The notes beneath the pieces were generated by a model. The model searched no databases. It was given only the letters and a program-made list of their open reading frames with translations, and had not been told where the DNA came from. This document shows, in pieces, positions 18,662 to 26,173 of a DNA stretch of 40,817 nucleotides. A program made the translations under genes and the position numbers. Where the stretch lies: NCBI GenBank assembly GCA_002693775.1, contig NZRP01000018.1, positions 1 to 40,817 of the forward strand. Direction: 5' to 3'. The number at the start of each line of letters is the position of its first letter. The stretch's first letter is position 1. The DNA is from Crocinitomicaceae bacterium. Lineage in GTDB: Bacteria; Bacteroidota; Bacteroidia; Flavobacteriales_D; Sanyastnellaceae.

Positions 18662-18684
18662 CGAATTCAACCTCCGATGAAGGT

Positions 18685-18692
18685 TAGATTTG
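18685..18692 (+). promoter_or_regulatory. -7 box (TAGATTTG) before HAD phosphatase gene
   Basis: Fits TAnnTTTG at every fixed position and lies 5 nt before the ATG at 18698. If used, it would start transcription at or next to that ATG and exclude the upstream ATG at 18677. The -33 region is poor. Confidence 0.35.
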
Positions 18693-18697
18693 TCATT

Positions 18698-19222
18698 ATG
18701 GATAAGGATAATATTTTCCACAATACTTCAAGAGAGCCACAGCTAAAGGCCATATTTCTCGACCGAGACGGCGTGATTAACTACGACCCGGGCGATTACA
18801 CAAGGAATTTAAGAGAGTTCACGATTCTACCTACTGTGATGAAGTCATTAAAGGTGCTAAAAGACAGAGGTTTTGTCTTTGTGCTTATCACTAATCAAGG
18901 TGGGATTGCTAAAGGGATTTATGGGCATGAAGAAGTGCGAGAAATTCACACCTATTTACAGAAGGTGTGCGAGGATAATGGCACGCCGATATTAGACATT
19001 TACTACAGCCCACATCACGAGACTACAGGTCTTTCATTAACTAGAAAGCCTGGGTCGATGATGGTAGAAAGGGCTGTCGCGAGATATAACATTGACCCAA
19101 AAAAGTCATGGATGGTGGGTGACAAGCAAAGGGATTTGGACTCAGCCGCTGCCTTAGGCGTCCCCGGAGTGTTAATTGCTCCCAACGATCCACTTGAAGA
19201 CTATTTAGACAAGCTCATTTAA
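18698..19222 (+). CDS. HAD phosphatase, GmhB / histidinol-phosphatase-like
   Basis: 174 aa, the length of D-glycero-D-manno-heptose-1,7-bisphosphate 7-phosphatases and HisB-N phosphatases. HAD motifs are present: FLDRDGVIN (Asp nucleophile), LITNQGG (Ser/Thr motif), RKPGSMM (Lys), and MVGDKQRDLDSA (metal Asp). The Zn-binding Cys cluster of classical GmhB, expected just before RKPG, is missing; that loop reads SPHHETTGLSLT. The substrate is therefore uncertain: heptose bisphosphate for LPS core, histidinol phosphate or another sugar phosphate. Starts at 18635, 18677 and 18698 are all in frame. I prefer 18698 because a -7 box lies 5 nt before it. The methylmalonyl-CoA mutase gene is divergent, and a PabC-like gene follows after 16 nt. 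Confidence 0.8.
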   Translation: MDKDNIFHNTSREPQLKAIFLDRDGVINYDPGDYTRNLREFTILPTVMKSLKVLKDRGFVFVLITNQGGIAKGIYGHEEVREIHTYLQKVCEDNGTPILDIYYSPHHETTGLSLTRKPGSMMVERAVARYNIDPKKSWMVGDKQRDLDSAAALGVPGVLIAPNDPLEDYLDKLI

Positions 19223-19238
19223 GTGTATATTTAGGTTG

Positions 19239-20096
19239 ATGCAGTCCTCTAGAAAATATTTATACAATTCCGAGGTAGTTGAGGAGTTCAACCTACCTAA
19301 CGGTTTTGAATCTAGAGGATTCCTATACGCTGATGGTTTTTTTGAAACTTTTAGATGCATAGAAGGGAGACTACCACTCTTTAACTTACATCACGCAAGG
19401 ATTGTTGCTAGTGCGGAGGCTTACAAGATGGAAGTGCCGGTTTGGCTTAAAAAAGAAGAACTAAAGGAGCTTTTACTTAAGCTTTATAAGGCGTCAAACC
19501 TGAGTGGTGACGCAAGAATCAGGCTTACAATTTTCAGGGATGGCGATGGGAGATTTGCACCTACAATCAACACAGCCACAGCTGTAGGTAGCATTGAGCA
19601 TATTGATGGAAGAGGATATGAAATTAATGAAAACGGGATAGCAATTGGATTATACCAGGATCTTCTGAAGACACCTTCTAGTATTTCCAATTACAAGAAT
19701 CTTCATTCTCATCTATATGTTCAGGCGGGAAATTACGCTAAGAAAAAAGGCTTGGGAGATGTGCTTATTCTTAATGACAACAATCAACTTATTGAAGCCA
19801 TTTCATCAAATATTTTCTTGGTCTTAAACGGAGCTTTACACACGCCTAAACTTGAATCGGGCCCTGTAGGCGGTGTGATGAGAGCGGCAGTAATCAACCT
19901 TGCTATTGCATTAGGCATAAAAGTATATGAGTGTAATCTAGAGGCTCACGAACTGCTTAAAGCAGACGAGGTATTCCTAACAAATGCAATCCATGGAATT
20001 CAATGGGTAGCCAGTTACAGAACTAAGAGATACTTTAATAAAACTGCTTTGATGCTTCTTGAAGAACTCAACAAGGTTGTTCTTACTAATTCTTAA
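19239..20096 (+). CDS. Class IV aminotransferase, probable aminodeoxychorismate lyase
   Basis: 285 aa, a fold-type IV PLP enzyme. Features are RGFLYADGFFETFRC near the N terminus, the Schiff-base Lys153 in SNYKNLHS, Glu185 in NQLIEAISSNIF, and the phosphate-binding GPVGGVMR segment. The family includes 4-amino-4-deoxychorismate lyase (PabC, giving p-aminobenzoate for folate), branched-chain aminotransferase (IlvE) and D-amino-acid aminotransferase. PabC is my preference from the DGxFET opening and size. It also fits that folP, the next user of p-aminobenzoate, lies 3 kb downstream. ATG at 19239 is chosen over a TTG one codon earlier. The gene converges on the ABC permease gene. Confidence 0.75.
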   Translation: MQSSRKYLYNSEVVEEFNLPNGFESRGFLYADGFFETFRCIEGRLPLFNLHHARIVASAEAYKMEVPVWLKKEELKELLLKLYKASNLSGDARIRLTIFRDGDGRFAPTINTATAVGSIEHIDGRGYEINENGIAIGLYQDLLKTPSSISNYKNLHSHLYVQAGNYAKKKGLGDVLILNDNNQLIEAISSNIFLVLNGALHTPKLESGPVGGVMRAAVINLAIALGIKVYECNLEAHELLKADEVFLTNAIHGIQWVASYRTKRYFNKTALMLLEELNKVVLTNS

Positions 20097-20106
20097 GACC
20101 TAACAA

Positions 20107-21099
20107 CTAAGATCTAACTCTAGGATCTAGCACTGCATAAAGAACGTCTACAACAATATTTACTAAAACGAATATTGTCGCAATAACAATGGTTGATCCC
20201 ATTACAATAGGTAGATCAACGTTTTCGAGGGCTTTAAAAATCAGTAGTCCCATTCCCTTCCAACCAAACACAAATTCCACGAAAACAGCCCCTGCAAGCA
20301 TAGATGCAAACCATCCGGAGGTAGCTGTAATAACAGGGTTTAATGAATTCCTCAAAACGTGTTTAAACAAAATTCTTGACTGTGAAAGCCCCTTAGCCTT
20401 AGCTGTTCTAATGTATGGCTCAGAAATAACCTCAACAGCTGAATTTCTAGTAAGCTGAATAATCACTGCAAGGGGACGAATCCCTAAAGTCAAAGCTGGC
20501 AAAATCAAATGTGTAAGAGCAATTCTAGGGCCCTCAAATGGATCTACTTCCACCATACCCCCTGTCATAGGAAGCCCAGTGTAACTGTGAAGCACATACC
20601 CGAAAAGCCATGCTACAATAATGGCAACAACAAAGCTTGGGGCGCTCATACCCAGAGAGCACACAGAAAGTATTGCATCACCCCACCAACTTTTACCTTG
20701 GACAGCTATCAACAATCCTATTGAAACCCCCACGATTGTAGCAAAAAGAATAGCTACAACAGCAAGAAGCATGGTAGAAGGCAATGCATTTTTAATACTG
20801 GAAACTACTGGCTCACTCGTGTAATAAGACCTACCTAAATCCGGAGCTCTAAAGCCCCAACCACCATCAGCTTTTTTACCAACTGGGCTCAATCCACAGA
20901 TGTAATTAAAATACCTAGTTGGAACAGTTTGGTCTAATCCATGAAGCTCTCTGAAATTTTGAATGAATTCTTCTGTTGCGTTTTGACCAGCAATTTCCCT
21001 AGATGGATCTGGCACCCAAGCGAAGATGAAAAAAACAAGGGTTAGAGTTCCAAGTAGAACCCCCAACCCTTGCACAAATCTTTTGAGGATAAACAGCAC
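20107..21099 (-). CDS. ABC transporter permease, dipeptide/oligopeptide (DppB/OppB) type
   Basis: 330 aa inner-membrane permease with about six transmembrane segments. It opens with FILKRFVQGLGVLLGTLTLVFFI as DppB/OppB proteins do. The loop that docks the ATPase (EAA motif) is seen at EPYIRTAKAKGLSQSRILFKHVLRNSLNPV, and the C terminus VDVLYAVLDPRVR is typical. The usual partners (DppC permease, two ATPases, binding protein) are not in this window. It starts with GTG, since a TAG stop lies directly upstream and no ATG is available. Only 8 nt separate it from the DoxX-like gene, so the two are likely one operon. The substrate is probably a peptide, but this is inference from the family. Confidence 0.88.
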   Translation of the reverse strand: MLFILKRFVQGLGVLLGTLTLVFFIFAWVPDPSREIAGQNATEEFIQNFRELHGLDQTVPTRYFNYICGLSPVGKKADGGWGFRAPDLGRSYYTSEPVVSSIKNALPSTMLLAVVAILFATIVGVSIGLLIAVQGKSWWGDAILSVCSLGMSAPSFVVAIIVAWLFGYVLHSYTGLPMTGGMVEVDPFEGPRIALTHLILPALTLGIRPLAVIIQLTRNSAVEVISEPYIRTAKAKGLSQSRILFKHVLRNSLNPVITATSGWFASMLAGAVFVEFVFGWKGMGLLIFKALENVDLPIVMGSTIVIATIFVLVNIVVDVLYAVLDPRVRS

Positions 21100-21107
21100 C
21101 TACTCTA

Positions 21108-22487
21108 TCACTTTAATTCTAACTCTTCAAAAGTAGGTATATCTCTCCAAGCCCACTTTTCAACCACCTCACCTCCTTTAATCAAAACAAGACCTGGATT
21201 AGATCTAATAATAATCTTCAGCTCTGTCTGATCACAAGTAAGGAACTCGTAAGGCACTTGAAATTCATGCTTAAAGTCCTCACTCGATTCATAACCTTCA
21301 TTCGACAAACAGTAGAAGTCATGACCTGCTTCGATAGCATTTATTGCTAGTGAGTTTAGCTCAGCTGAAGCTACGCCTCCTGAAGCAGTTAAATCGTTAG
21401 AAATATGTATGAAGGTATATCCATTATTAGCTAGTACCTGTTCAGTCAAATCCTCTCCATCTGAGTTCTCCATAATCAAGTCCATGATTCTAGGCTGATC
21501 GAAATATCCAGCATCAGCCTCATTAACAAGTACCTTTTTATTTCCAGTTGAAGTATGCGTTGCTTGGAAAGCTGAGTCTACTTGATTTGACCAATCTGTC
21601 ACAATTACTTCCTCTCCTGTATCATTGTTTTCAAACAGGAAGTGGTAATCATAAACCGCAGCTTTAAAACCCTGCTCCTCTGCAGTAAGCATGTTCCAAT
21701 TAATGTTTTCTCCTTCAGCATAAGGCCTGTAATCCTTAACTGGCAAGTGCGCTAGTGTGTAGTATTGGAATAGCGAAGCTATCAATAACACCGTTAAAGC
21801 CATAACAACTTGCTTTGATGAAGACTTTACCCTCCTCTTCACTGCTTCAGCCCCTAGGAGCAAAATCACCAAATAAAGCGTTGGAAAATTCCAATCAAGC
21901 ATAATATACCCGAACAAGAATGTCATCACAATTGCTCCAGTGTATATAAAGAATGATTCTATCGTATCGTTTAGCTTGACTATTTTACAAAATGCACCAA
22001 TTACTATTGGAAGCACCAATACAAGCAAAATAATATCCTTTATAAAGCTTTGCCAAGGTGTAAGTGGTATGGCGTTACCAAAGCATCCGCACTCTAACAC
22101 ACATTGATTTGATATCTCCATTTCCTGCCCCATAGCATCAACAATCACAGATGTTCCTTGCGGATCACACGTTGCTGTATACCACGTAAGAAAGGTGAAG
22201 AACACCATCATGACTGTAGTAAGAGTTATTGTGAGTTTAGGAAAAGCACCAACTAAAAGAGCTATACCTAAAAGGACTTCAGCCACACAAACAAAAACTG
22301 CTAAATGCAATGCATATGGATCTAAGAACATCATATCCATAGCTCCAGGCTCAAAGTACTCCTGAAGTTTATACATGAAACCATATGCGTCGTTAGACTT
22401 TATCAGTCCAGAAACAACAAATAAGGCTCCTACTATTGTCCTAAATATTCCTACTATTGTCCTACATATAACTTTAAAGACTTTCAT
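21108..22487 (-). CDS. BT_3928-type DoxX/MauE-like membrane protein with thioredoxin-like tail
   Basis: 459 aa. The N-terminal part has about eight membrane segments. The first four form a DoxX/MauE-like unit (FRTIVGALFVVSGLIKSNDAYGFMYKLQEYF, LLGIALLVG) with the conserved Cys-rich loop ECGCFGNAIPLTPWQSFIKD. From about residue 245 a soluble C-terminal part follows and ends like a thioredoxin fold (PYEFLTCDQTELK, NPGLVLIKGGEVVEKW) without a CxxC pair. It matches what I know of the BT_3928 family of Bacteroidota, whose function is undefined; a role in redox or envelope homeostasis is only suggested by the fold. It overlaps the DUF1599 gene by 4 nt, a pairing I recall from other Flavobacteria. 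Confidence 0.8.
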   Translation of the reverse strand: MKVFKVICRTIVGIFRTIVGALFVVSGLIKSNDAYGFMYKLQEYFEPGAMDMMFLDPYALHLAVFVCVAEVLLGIALLVGAFPKLTITLTTVMMVFFTFLTWYTATCDPQGTSVIVDAMGQEMEISNQCVLECGCFGNAIPLTPWQSFIKDIILLVLVLPIVIGAFCKIVKLNDTIESFFIYTGAIVMTFLFGYIMLDWNFPTLYLVILLLGAEAVKRRVKSSSKQVVMALTVLLIASLFQYYTLAHLPVKDYRPYAEGENINWNMLTAEEQGFKAAVYDYHFLFENNDTGEEVIVTDWSNQVDSAFQATHTSTGNKKVLVNEADAGYFDQPRIMDLIMENSDGEDLTEQVLANNGYTFIHISNDLTASGGVASAELNSLAINAIEAGHDFYCLSNEGYESSEDFKHEFQVPYEFLTCDQTELKIIIRSNPGLVLIKGGEVVEKWAWRDIPTFEELELK

Positions 22488-23035
22488 TCTTCTTCAGTAA
22501 TTAAGATTAATGCGAATAGAGCGTAGTTAGCAATGTCCATATAATTAGCATCTACGCCCTCAGACACAACTGTCTTACCATTGTTATCCTCAATCTGCTT
22601 AACTCTAAGAAGCTTCATTAAAATGAGATCAGTTAAAGAACTAACCCTCATATCTCTCCACGCTTCCCCGTAATCGTGATTCTTTCTAAGCATCAAATTA
22701 CGAGTAGTTTCAGCTACCTCTCTAAACCTTTGGTTTGCCTCTTCAACTGGTATTTCAAGAGGATGACTCTCGGGCAGATCACACTGAATTAACGCCATAA
22801 GGCTATAGTTTACAATTCCAATGAATTCTGGCACAATGCCTTCATCAACCTTTGATTCAGAAACCTTTTGAAGGGTTCTGATTCTAGATGCTTTAATGAA
22901 TATTTGGTCAGTCAAAGACGAAGGTCTTAGGATGCGCCAAGCAGTCCCATAATCAGATGTCTTTTTACGAAAAAGTGCCTCACATTTACCTAGTGCTGCG
23001 TCGTATTGTTCAGTAGTTGGTTCCACGATTGTCAA
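22484..23035 (-). CDS. DUF1599 domain protein
   Basis: 183 aa, built of two copies of one unit: KTSDYGTAWRILRPSSLTDQIFIKASRI (about residues 25-52) and KNHDYGEAWRDMRVSSLTDLILMKLLRV (about 118-145). This is the hallmark of DUF1599, also called nucleotide modification associated domain 1. Biochemical function is unknown to me. The start is uncertain: TTG at 23035 or GTG at 23026, with no ATG available upstream of the conserved part. It is divergent from folP with a very short gap and overlaps the DoxX-like gene by 4 nt. Confidence 0.85.
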   Translation of the reverse strand: MTIVEPTTEQYDAALGKCEALFRKKTSDYGTAWRILRPSSLTDQIFIKASRIRTLQKVSESKVDEGIVPEFIGIVNYSLMALIQCDLPESHPLEIPVEEANQRFREVAETTRNLMLRKNHDYGEAWRDMRVSSLTDLILMKLLRVKQIEDNNGKTVVSEGVDANYMDIANYALFALILITEEE

Positions 23036-23073
23036 AAGTTCTCCGAGTGTTGAATAACTTGCGCCAAGTTACG

Positions 23074-23925
23074 ATGACTAGCAACTCAAACACTCGAAAA
23101 TTTCGCAAAGAACTGCGAACAATTGCAAAAGCAAATCGCTGTCAATTGTTAGGAATTTTAAACACAACTCCTGATTCTTTCTTCGATGGCGGAAAAAATT
23201 TCTCACCTAAAACAGCAGTACATGCTGGTTTACAGATGATTAAGGAAGGAGCGTTCATTATAGACGTTGGTGGAGCTAGTTCAAGGCCTGGAGCTGAAAA
23301 GCTATCTCCAGAAGATGAGTGGCAGAGGGTTAAACCTGTAATCGAAGGTATTCTCAATGAAAACCCAGAAGCGTTCATCAGCATAGACACCTACCACTCT
23401 CTTGTGGCAAGAAATGCTGTTCAATCTGGCGCCGTTATGGTCAACGATATATCAGCAGGTAGCATTGACCCTCAAATGTTCCAAACTGTTGCAGAACTAA
23501 ATGTTCCATATGTACTCATGCACATGAAGGGAACTCCAGCTAATATGCAAGACAACCCTACGTACTCAAACGTGATTGAAGAGGTTTACTCTTTCTTTGA
23601 AACCAAACTTGAAGAATTAAAGAAGTTGGGAGTTGATGATGTGGTTCTTGATCCTGGGTTTGGGTTTGGAAAAACTCTTCAAGACAATTACACTTTGCTC
23701 AACAACCTAAATATATTCTCAGATTTAGGTTCAATCATTCTTTCTGGTATCAGCCGAAAATCCATGATTTATAAAGCTCTTGACTGCACCGCACAAGAAG
23801 CTCTTAACGGAACAACAGCTCTTAATATGATTGCCCTGAAAAACGGTGCTCAACTGCTCAGGGTTCACGATATTGCAGAATCAAACGAAGTAATCAAACT
23901 TCACAACCTTCTAAATGGCTTTTAA
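23074..23925 (+). CDS. folP: Dihydropteroate synthase
   Basis: 283 aa. It joins p-aminobenzoate to dihydropterin pyrophosphate in folate synthesis and is the sulfonamide target. The TIM-barrel signatures are present: LGILNTTPDSFFDGG (binding Asn and Asp), IIDVGGASSRPGAE, ISIDTYHS, MVNDISAG, LMHMKGTP, VLDPGFGFGKT and the SGISRKSMI Lys/Arg pair. The frame is open back to 23017 with a TTG, but the ATG at 23074 gives a normal N terminus. cdaA follows after 6 nt and is probably in the same transcript. Confidence 0.95.
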   Translation: MTSNSNTRKFRKELRTIAKANRCQLLGILNTTPDSFFDGGKNFSPKTAVHAGLQMIKEGAFIIDVGGASSRPGAEKLSPEDEWQRVKPVIEGILNENPEAFISIDTYHSLVARNAVQSGAVMVNDISAGSIDPQMFQTVAELNVPYVLMHMKGTPANMQDNPTYSNVIEEVYSFFETKLEELKKLGVDDVVLDPGFGFGKTLQDNYTLLNNLNIFSDLGSIILSGISRKSMIYKALDCTAQEALNGTTALNMIALKNGAQLLRVHDIAESNEVIKLHNLLNGF

Positions 23926-23931
23926 TCAAGG

Positions 23932-24732
23932 ATGGAGATAATCAAGGATATAGAAATCATATACGACATTGGTATTATTCTATTCGATGCCTTAGTAGTT
24001 CTTCTTATAATATTTTGGATTTATCGGGTAACTCGTGGCACTTCAGCTATACCTATTCTCCTTGGCCTTTTAGCCATATTCTTAGCATGGCTAGTTGCAG
24101 AATTTCTAGGAATGTACATGATGGGGATGCTACTAAATCAATTCGTCAATGTAGGTTTCATCGCTATTATTATTTTATTTCAAAATGAGATCAGACAATT
24201 CCTTTTCTCAATCGGAGACAGAGCTAACATCAAGGGCCCGTCTAAGATTTTAGAGAAGGTGATGACTCTAAGGCACGAAAACAGAAACCCATTTAATGTC
24301 GAAGAAGTAACTACTTCTTTAGTAAATCTGGCATCAAGAAAAGATGGCGCTCTAATTATTATTCAGCGTAGCTCTGACTTAACTATTCACTTCCATGGAA
24401 CTACGCCTCTTGTAGCTGATTTATATGCTCCATTAATTGAAGCCTCATTCGCAAAAAGCAGTGCTATGCACGATGGCGGCATGTACATAGCTAACGGAAG
24501 AATTAGAGCTGTGAAATGCGTACTACCCGTATCTCAGAAGTCAGACCTTCCATCAGAACTAGGAATGAGACATAGGGCAGCTCTAGGGCTTGCTGAAAAA
24601 ACCGACGCGCTTGTTCTAATAGTCAGTGAAGAAACAGGCCTAATAAGCATCGCAATGGACGGTAATCTTCACAGAGGACTTGCTCCTGAAGATATTCTAG
24701 AAATTCTAGAAAGAGAATTAATTAAGGACTAG
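23932..24732 (+). CDS. cdaA: Diadenylate cyclase CdaA (c-di-AMP synthesis)
   Basis: 266 aa. It makes cyclic di-AMP from two ATP at the membrane. Three transmembrane helices lie at about residues 12-31, 38-58 and 70-88, then the DAC domain from about 105. The RHR motif is intact (GMRHRAALGL, 213-215). The usual DGA motif reads DGG at 181-183 (MHDGGMYI), a small change that keeps the Asp. LPVSQKSDLPSELG and VLIVSEETGLISIA also fit the family. Only 6 nt separate it from folP. Its last 15 nt overlap the end of the convergent choice-of-anchor-B gene. Confidence 0.93.
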   Translation: MEIIKDIEIIYDIGIILFDALVVLLIIFWIYRVTRGTSAIPILLGLLAIFLAWLVAEFLGMYMMGMLLNQFVNVGFIAIIILFQNEIRQFLFSIGDRANIKGPSKILEKVMTLRHENRNPFNVEEVTTSLVNLASRKDGALIIIQRSSDLTIHFHGTTPLVADLYAPLIEASFAKSSAMHDGGMYIANGRIRAVKCVLPVSQKSDLPSELGMRHRAALGLAEKTDALVLIVSEETGLISIAMDGNLHRGLAPEDILEILERELIKD

Positions 24733-26172
24733 CTTTTCGCTTAAGACCTTCTCTCCCATTTTATTAATAATAACAACTTGGTATAAGCCAGGAGTCAATT
24801 CTGGCAATATTAAATTGAGGCCATCGATTGCTACAATTTCAGGCGAAGAGTATACTAGCCTCGATCTAGAATCGTATATACCTACTGAGCAGTCTCTTTG
24901 ACTTCCGTTTAACCTAATTGAACCCGACGCAGGGTTAGGGCTAATAGTGAATGGGGTTTCATTAGAAGCTGTAGGATCAAGAGAATCAATCCAATCAGAT
25001 GAACGTACCAAGAACAAGCCGTCAAAATTGCTAATTGCAATGGTACCTGAAGGGAAGTATGGGTAGTTAGACCATGTTCCATCAAATGTTGGAGCATCAT
25101 CACTTGGGTATGAGTCAAAATATCCTTGAGGAGATATTGTACCATCATTATTAATAGTAGAAACTCTTAAACCACTTGTGTAGTTAGATGCGTATACTTT
25201 GCCCTCATGAGTGTAAAGGTTGTGATCAACAGACGTGTTGTCAGACTCGTAAAAGCCAACAATAACTGGATTGTCTAAATCTTCAACATTCATCATGTAG
25301 GTTCTAGTATTATTTCCAATGTATTGCTCATCTAATTCGTCATTGAAATAAACCATAGTATGATCAGCACTCAACCAACCTTGGTGAGTGTAAGCGCTCT
25401 CTTCATAAGTCACTTGCTTGATGAGCTGAATATCCATTTTATCCTCAGCATTAAGAATAGCTATGCCTGAAGATCCATTAAAACAAATAACAATCTCATC
25501 TCCTTGATAGTCTTCATCTGGGCCGTTATACACCACTGCTTGAGCATCGTGAGTGTAGAATTCACCATACGAACCAGCAAGTGAAGGCATAGATGGGTCG
25601 CTCACATCAACAACGTGTAAACCTCCATTAAATGTGTTAGTACCTACACCGTATATATAGCCTGTTTCAGGGTTTGCTACTATGTTATGAGCATTCCCAA
25701 ATCCAGTATAATGGTTATCAGCACTTATGTTGAAGGTGAAGCTTTCAAGATTCAATAACTGCGTAAGATCAACTATCTGCAAACCGTGTTGAGGAGCCTC
25801 AGAACCTATGAATGCGTAATCTCCAATAACCTTAATATCTCGCCATAAACTAGAAGAAGAAGCAGTAGGAAGAGTTGCAATAAATTGAGGGGCTAATGGA
25901 TTAGTAATTTCCACAAAGCTTGTCCCATTAGATCGCCCAAATATCACGTATTCTCTTCCACTCTCAGCATCTACCCATCCCCAACAATCATTACCATTGT
26001 CTCCTCCGCCTACAGCAGAAAGAGGGTAATGAGTTAGCAGGTCGTAGCCATCACATGGATAATCCCCTGCCATTCCATTTTCACAAGGCGTTATGGTTTG
26101 GGTTAAAAGAGAAAGTGATAGGCTAAGGGATGCAGTTAGAATAAATAGATGTTTCATTTTCTCTGATTTCAT
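24718..26172 (-). CDS. Choice-of-anchor-B family surface protein with T9SS sorting domain
   Basis: 484 aa. A signal peptide (KHLFILTASLSLSLSLLTQT) is followed by a beta-propeller-like region of LVIVD type repeats (YAFIGSEAPQHGLQIVDLTQL, GGLHVVDVSDPSMPSLAGSY, YMMNVEDLDNPVIVGFYES). These are characteristic of the choice-of-anchor-B family. Asp/His-rich motifs (NAHNIV, THDAQAV, SVDHNLYTHEG) recur between blades. The last ~80 residues (FTISPNPASGSIRLNG through GLYQVVIINKMGEKVL) are a T9SS sorting domain, predicting surface display. Function is unknown. ATGs exist at 26172 and 26157; the second gives a more standard signal peptide. The first lies 1 nt after the stop of the M49 peptidase gene, suggesting coupling. 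Confidence 0.85.
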   Translation of the reverse strand: MKSEKMKHLFILTASLSLSLSLLTQTITPCENGMAGDYPCDGYDLLTHYPLSAVGGGDNGNDCWGWVDAESGREYVIFGRSNGTSFVEITNPLAPQFIATLPTASSSSLWRDIKVIGDYAFIGSEAPQHGLQIVDLTQLLNLESFTFNISADNHYTGFGNAHNIVANPETGYIYGVGTNTFNGGLHVVDVSDPSMPSLAGSYGEFYTHDAQAVVYNGPDEDYQGDEIVICFNGSSGIAILNAEDKMDIQLIKQVTYEESAYTHQGWLSADHTMVYFNDELDEQYIGNNTRTYMMNVEDLDNPVIVGFYESDNTSVDHNLYTHEGKVYASNYTSGLRVSTINNDGTISPQGYFDSYPSDDAPTFDGTWSNYPYFPSGTIAISNFDGLFLVRSSDWIDSLDPTASNETPFTISPNPASGSIRLNGSQRDCSVGIYDSRSRLVYSSPEIVAIDGLNLILPELTPGLYQVVIINKMGEKVLSEKLVLN

Positions 26173-26173
26173 T

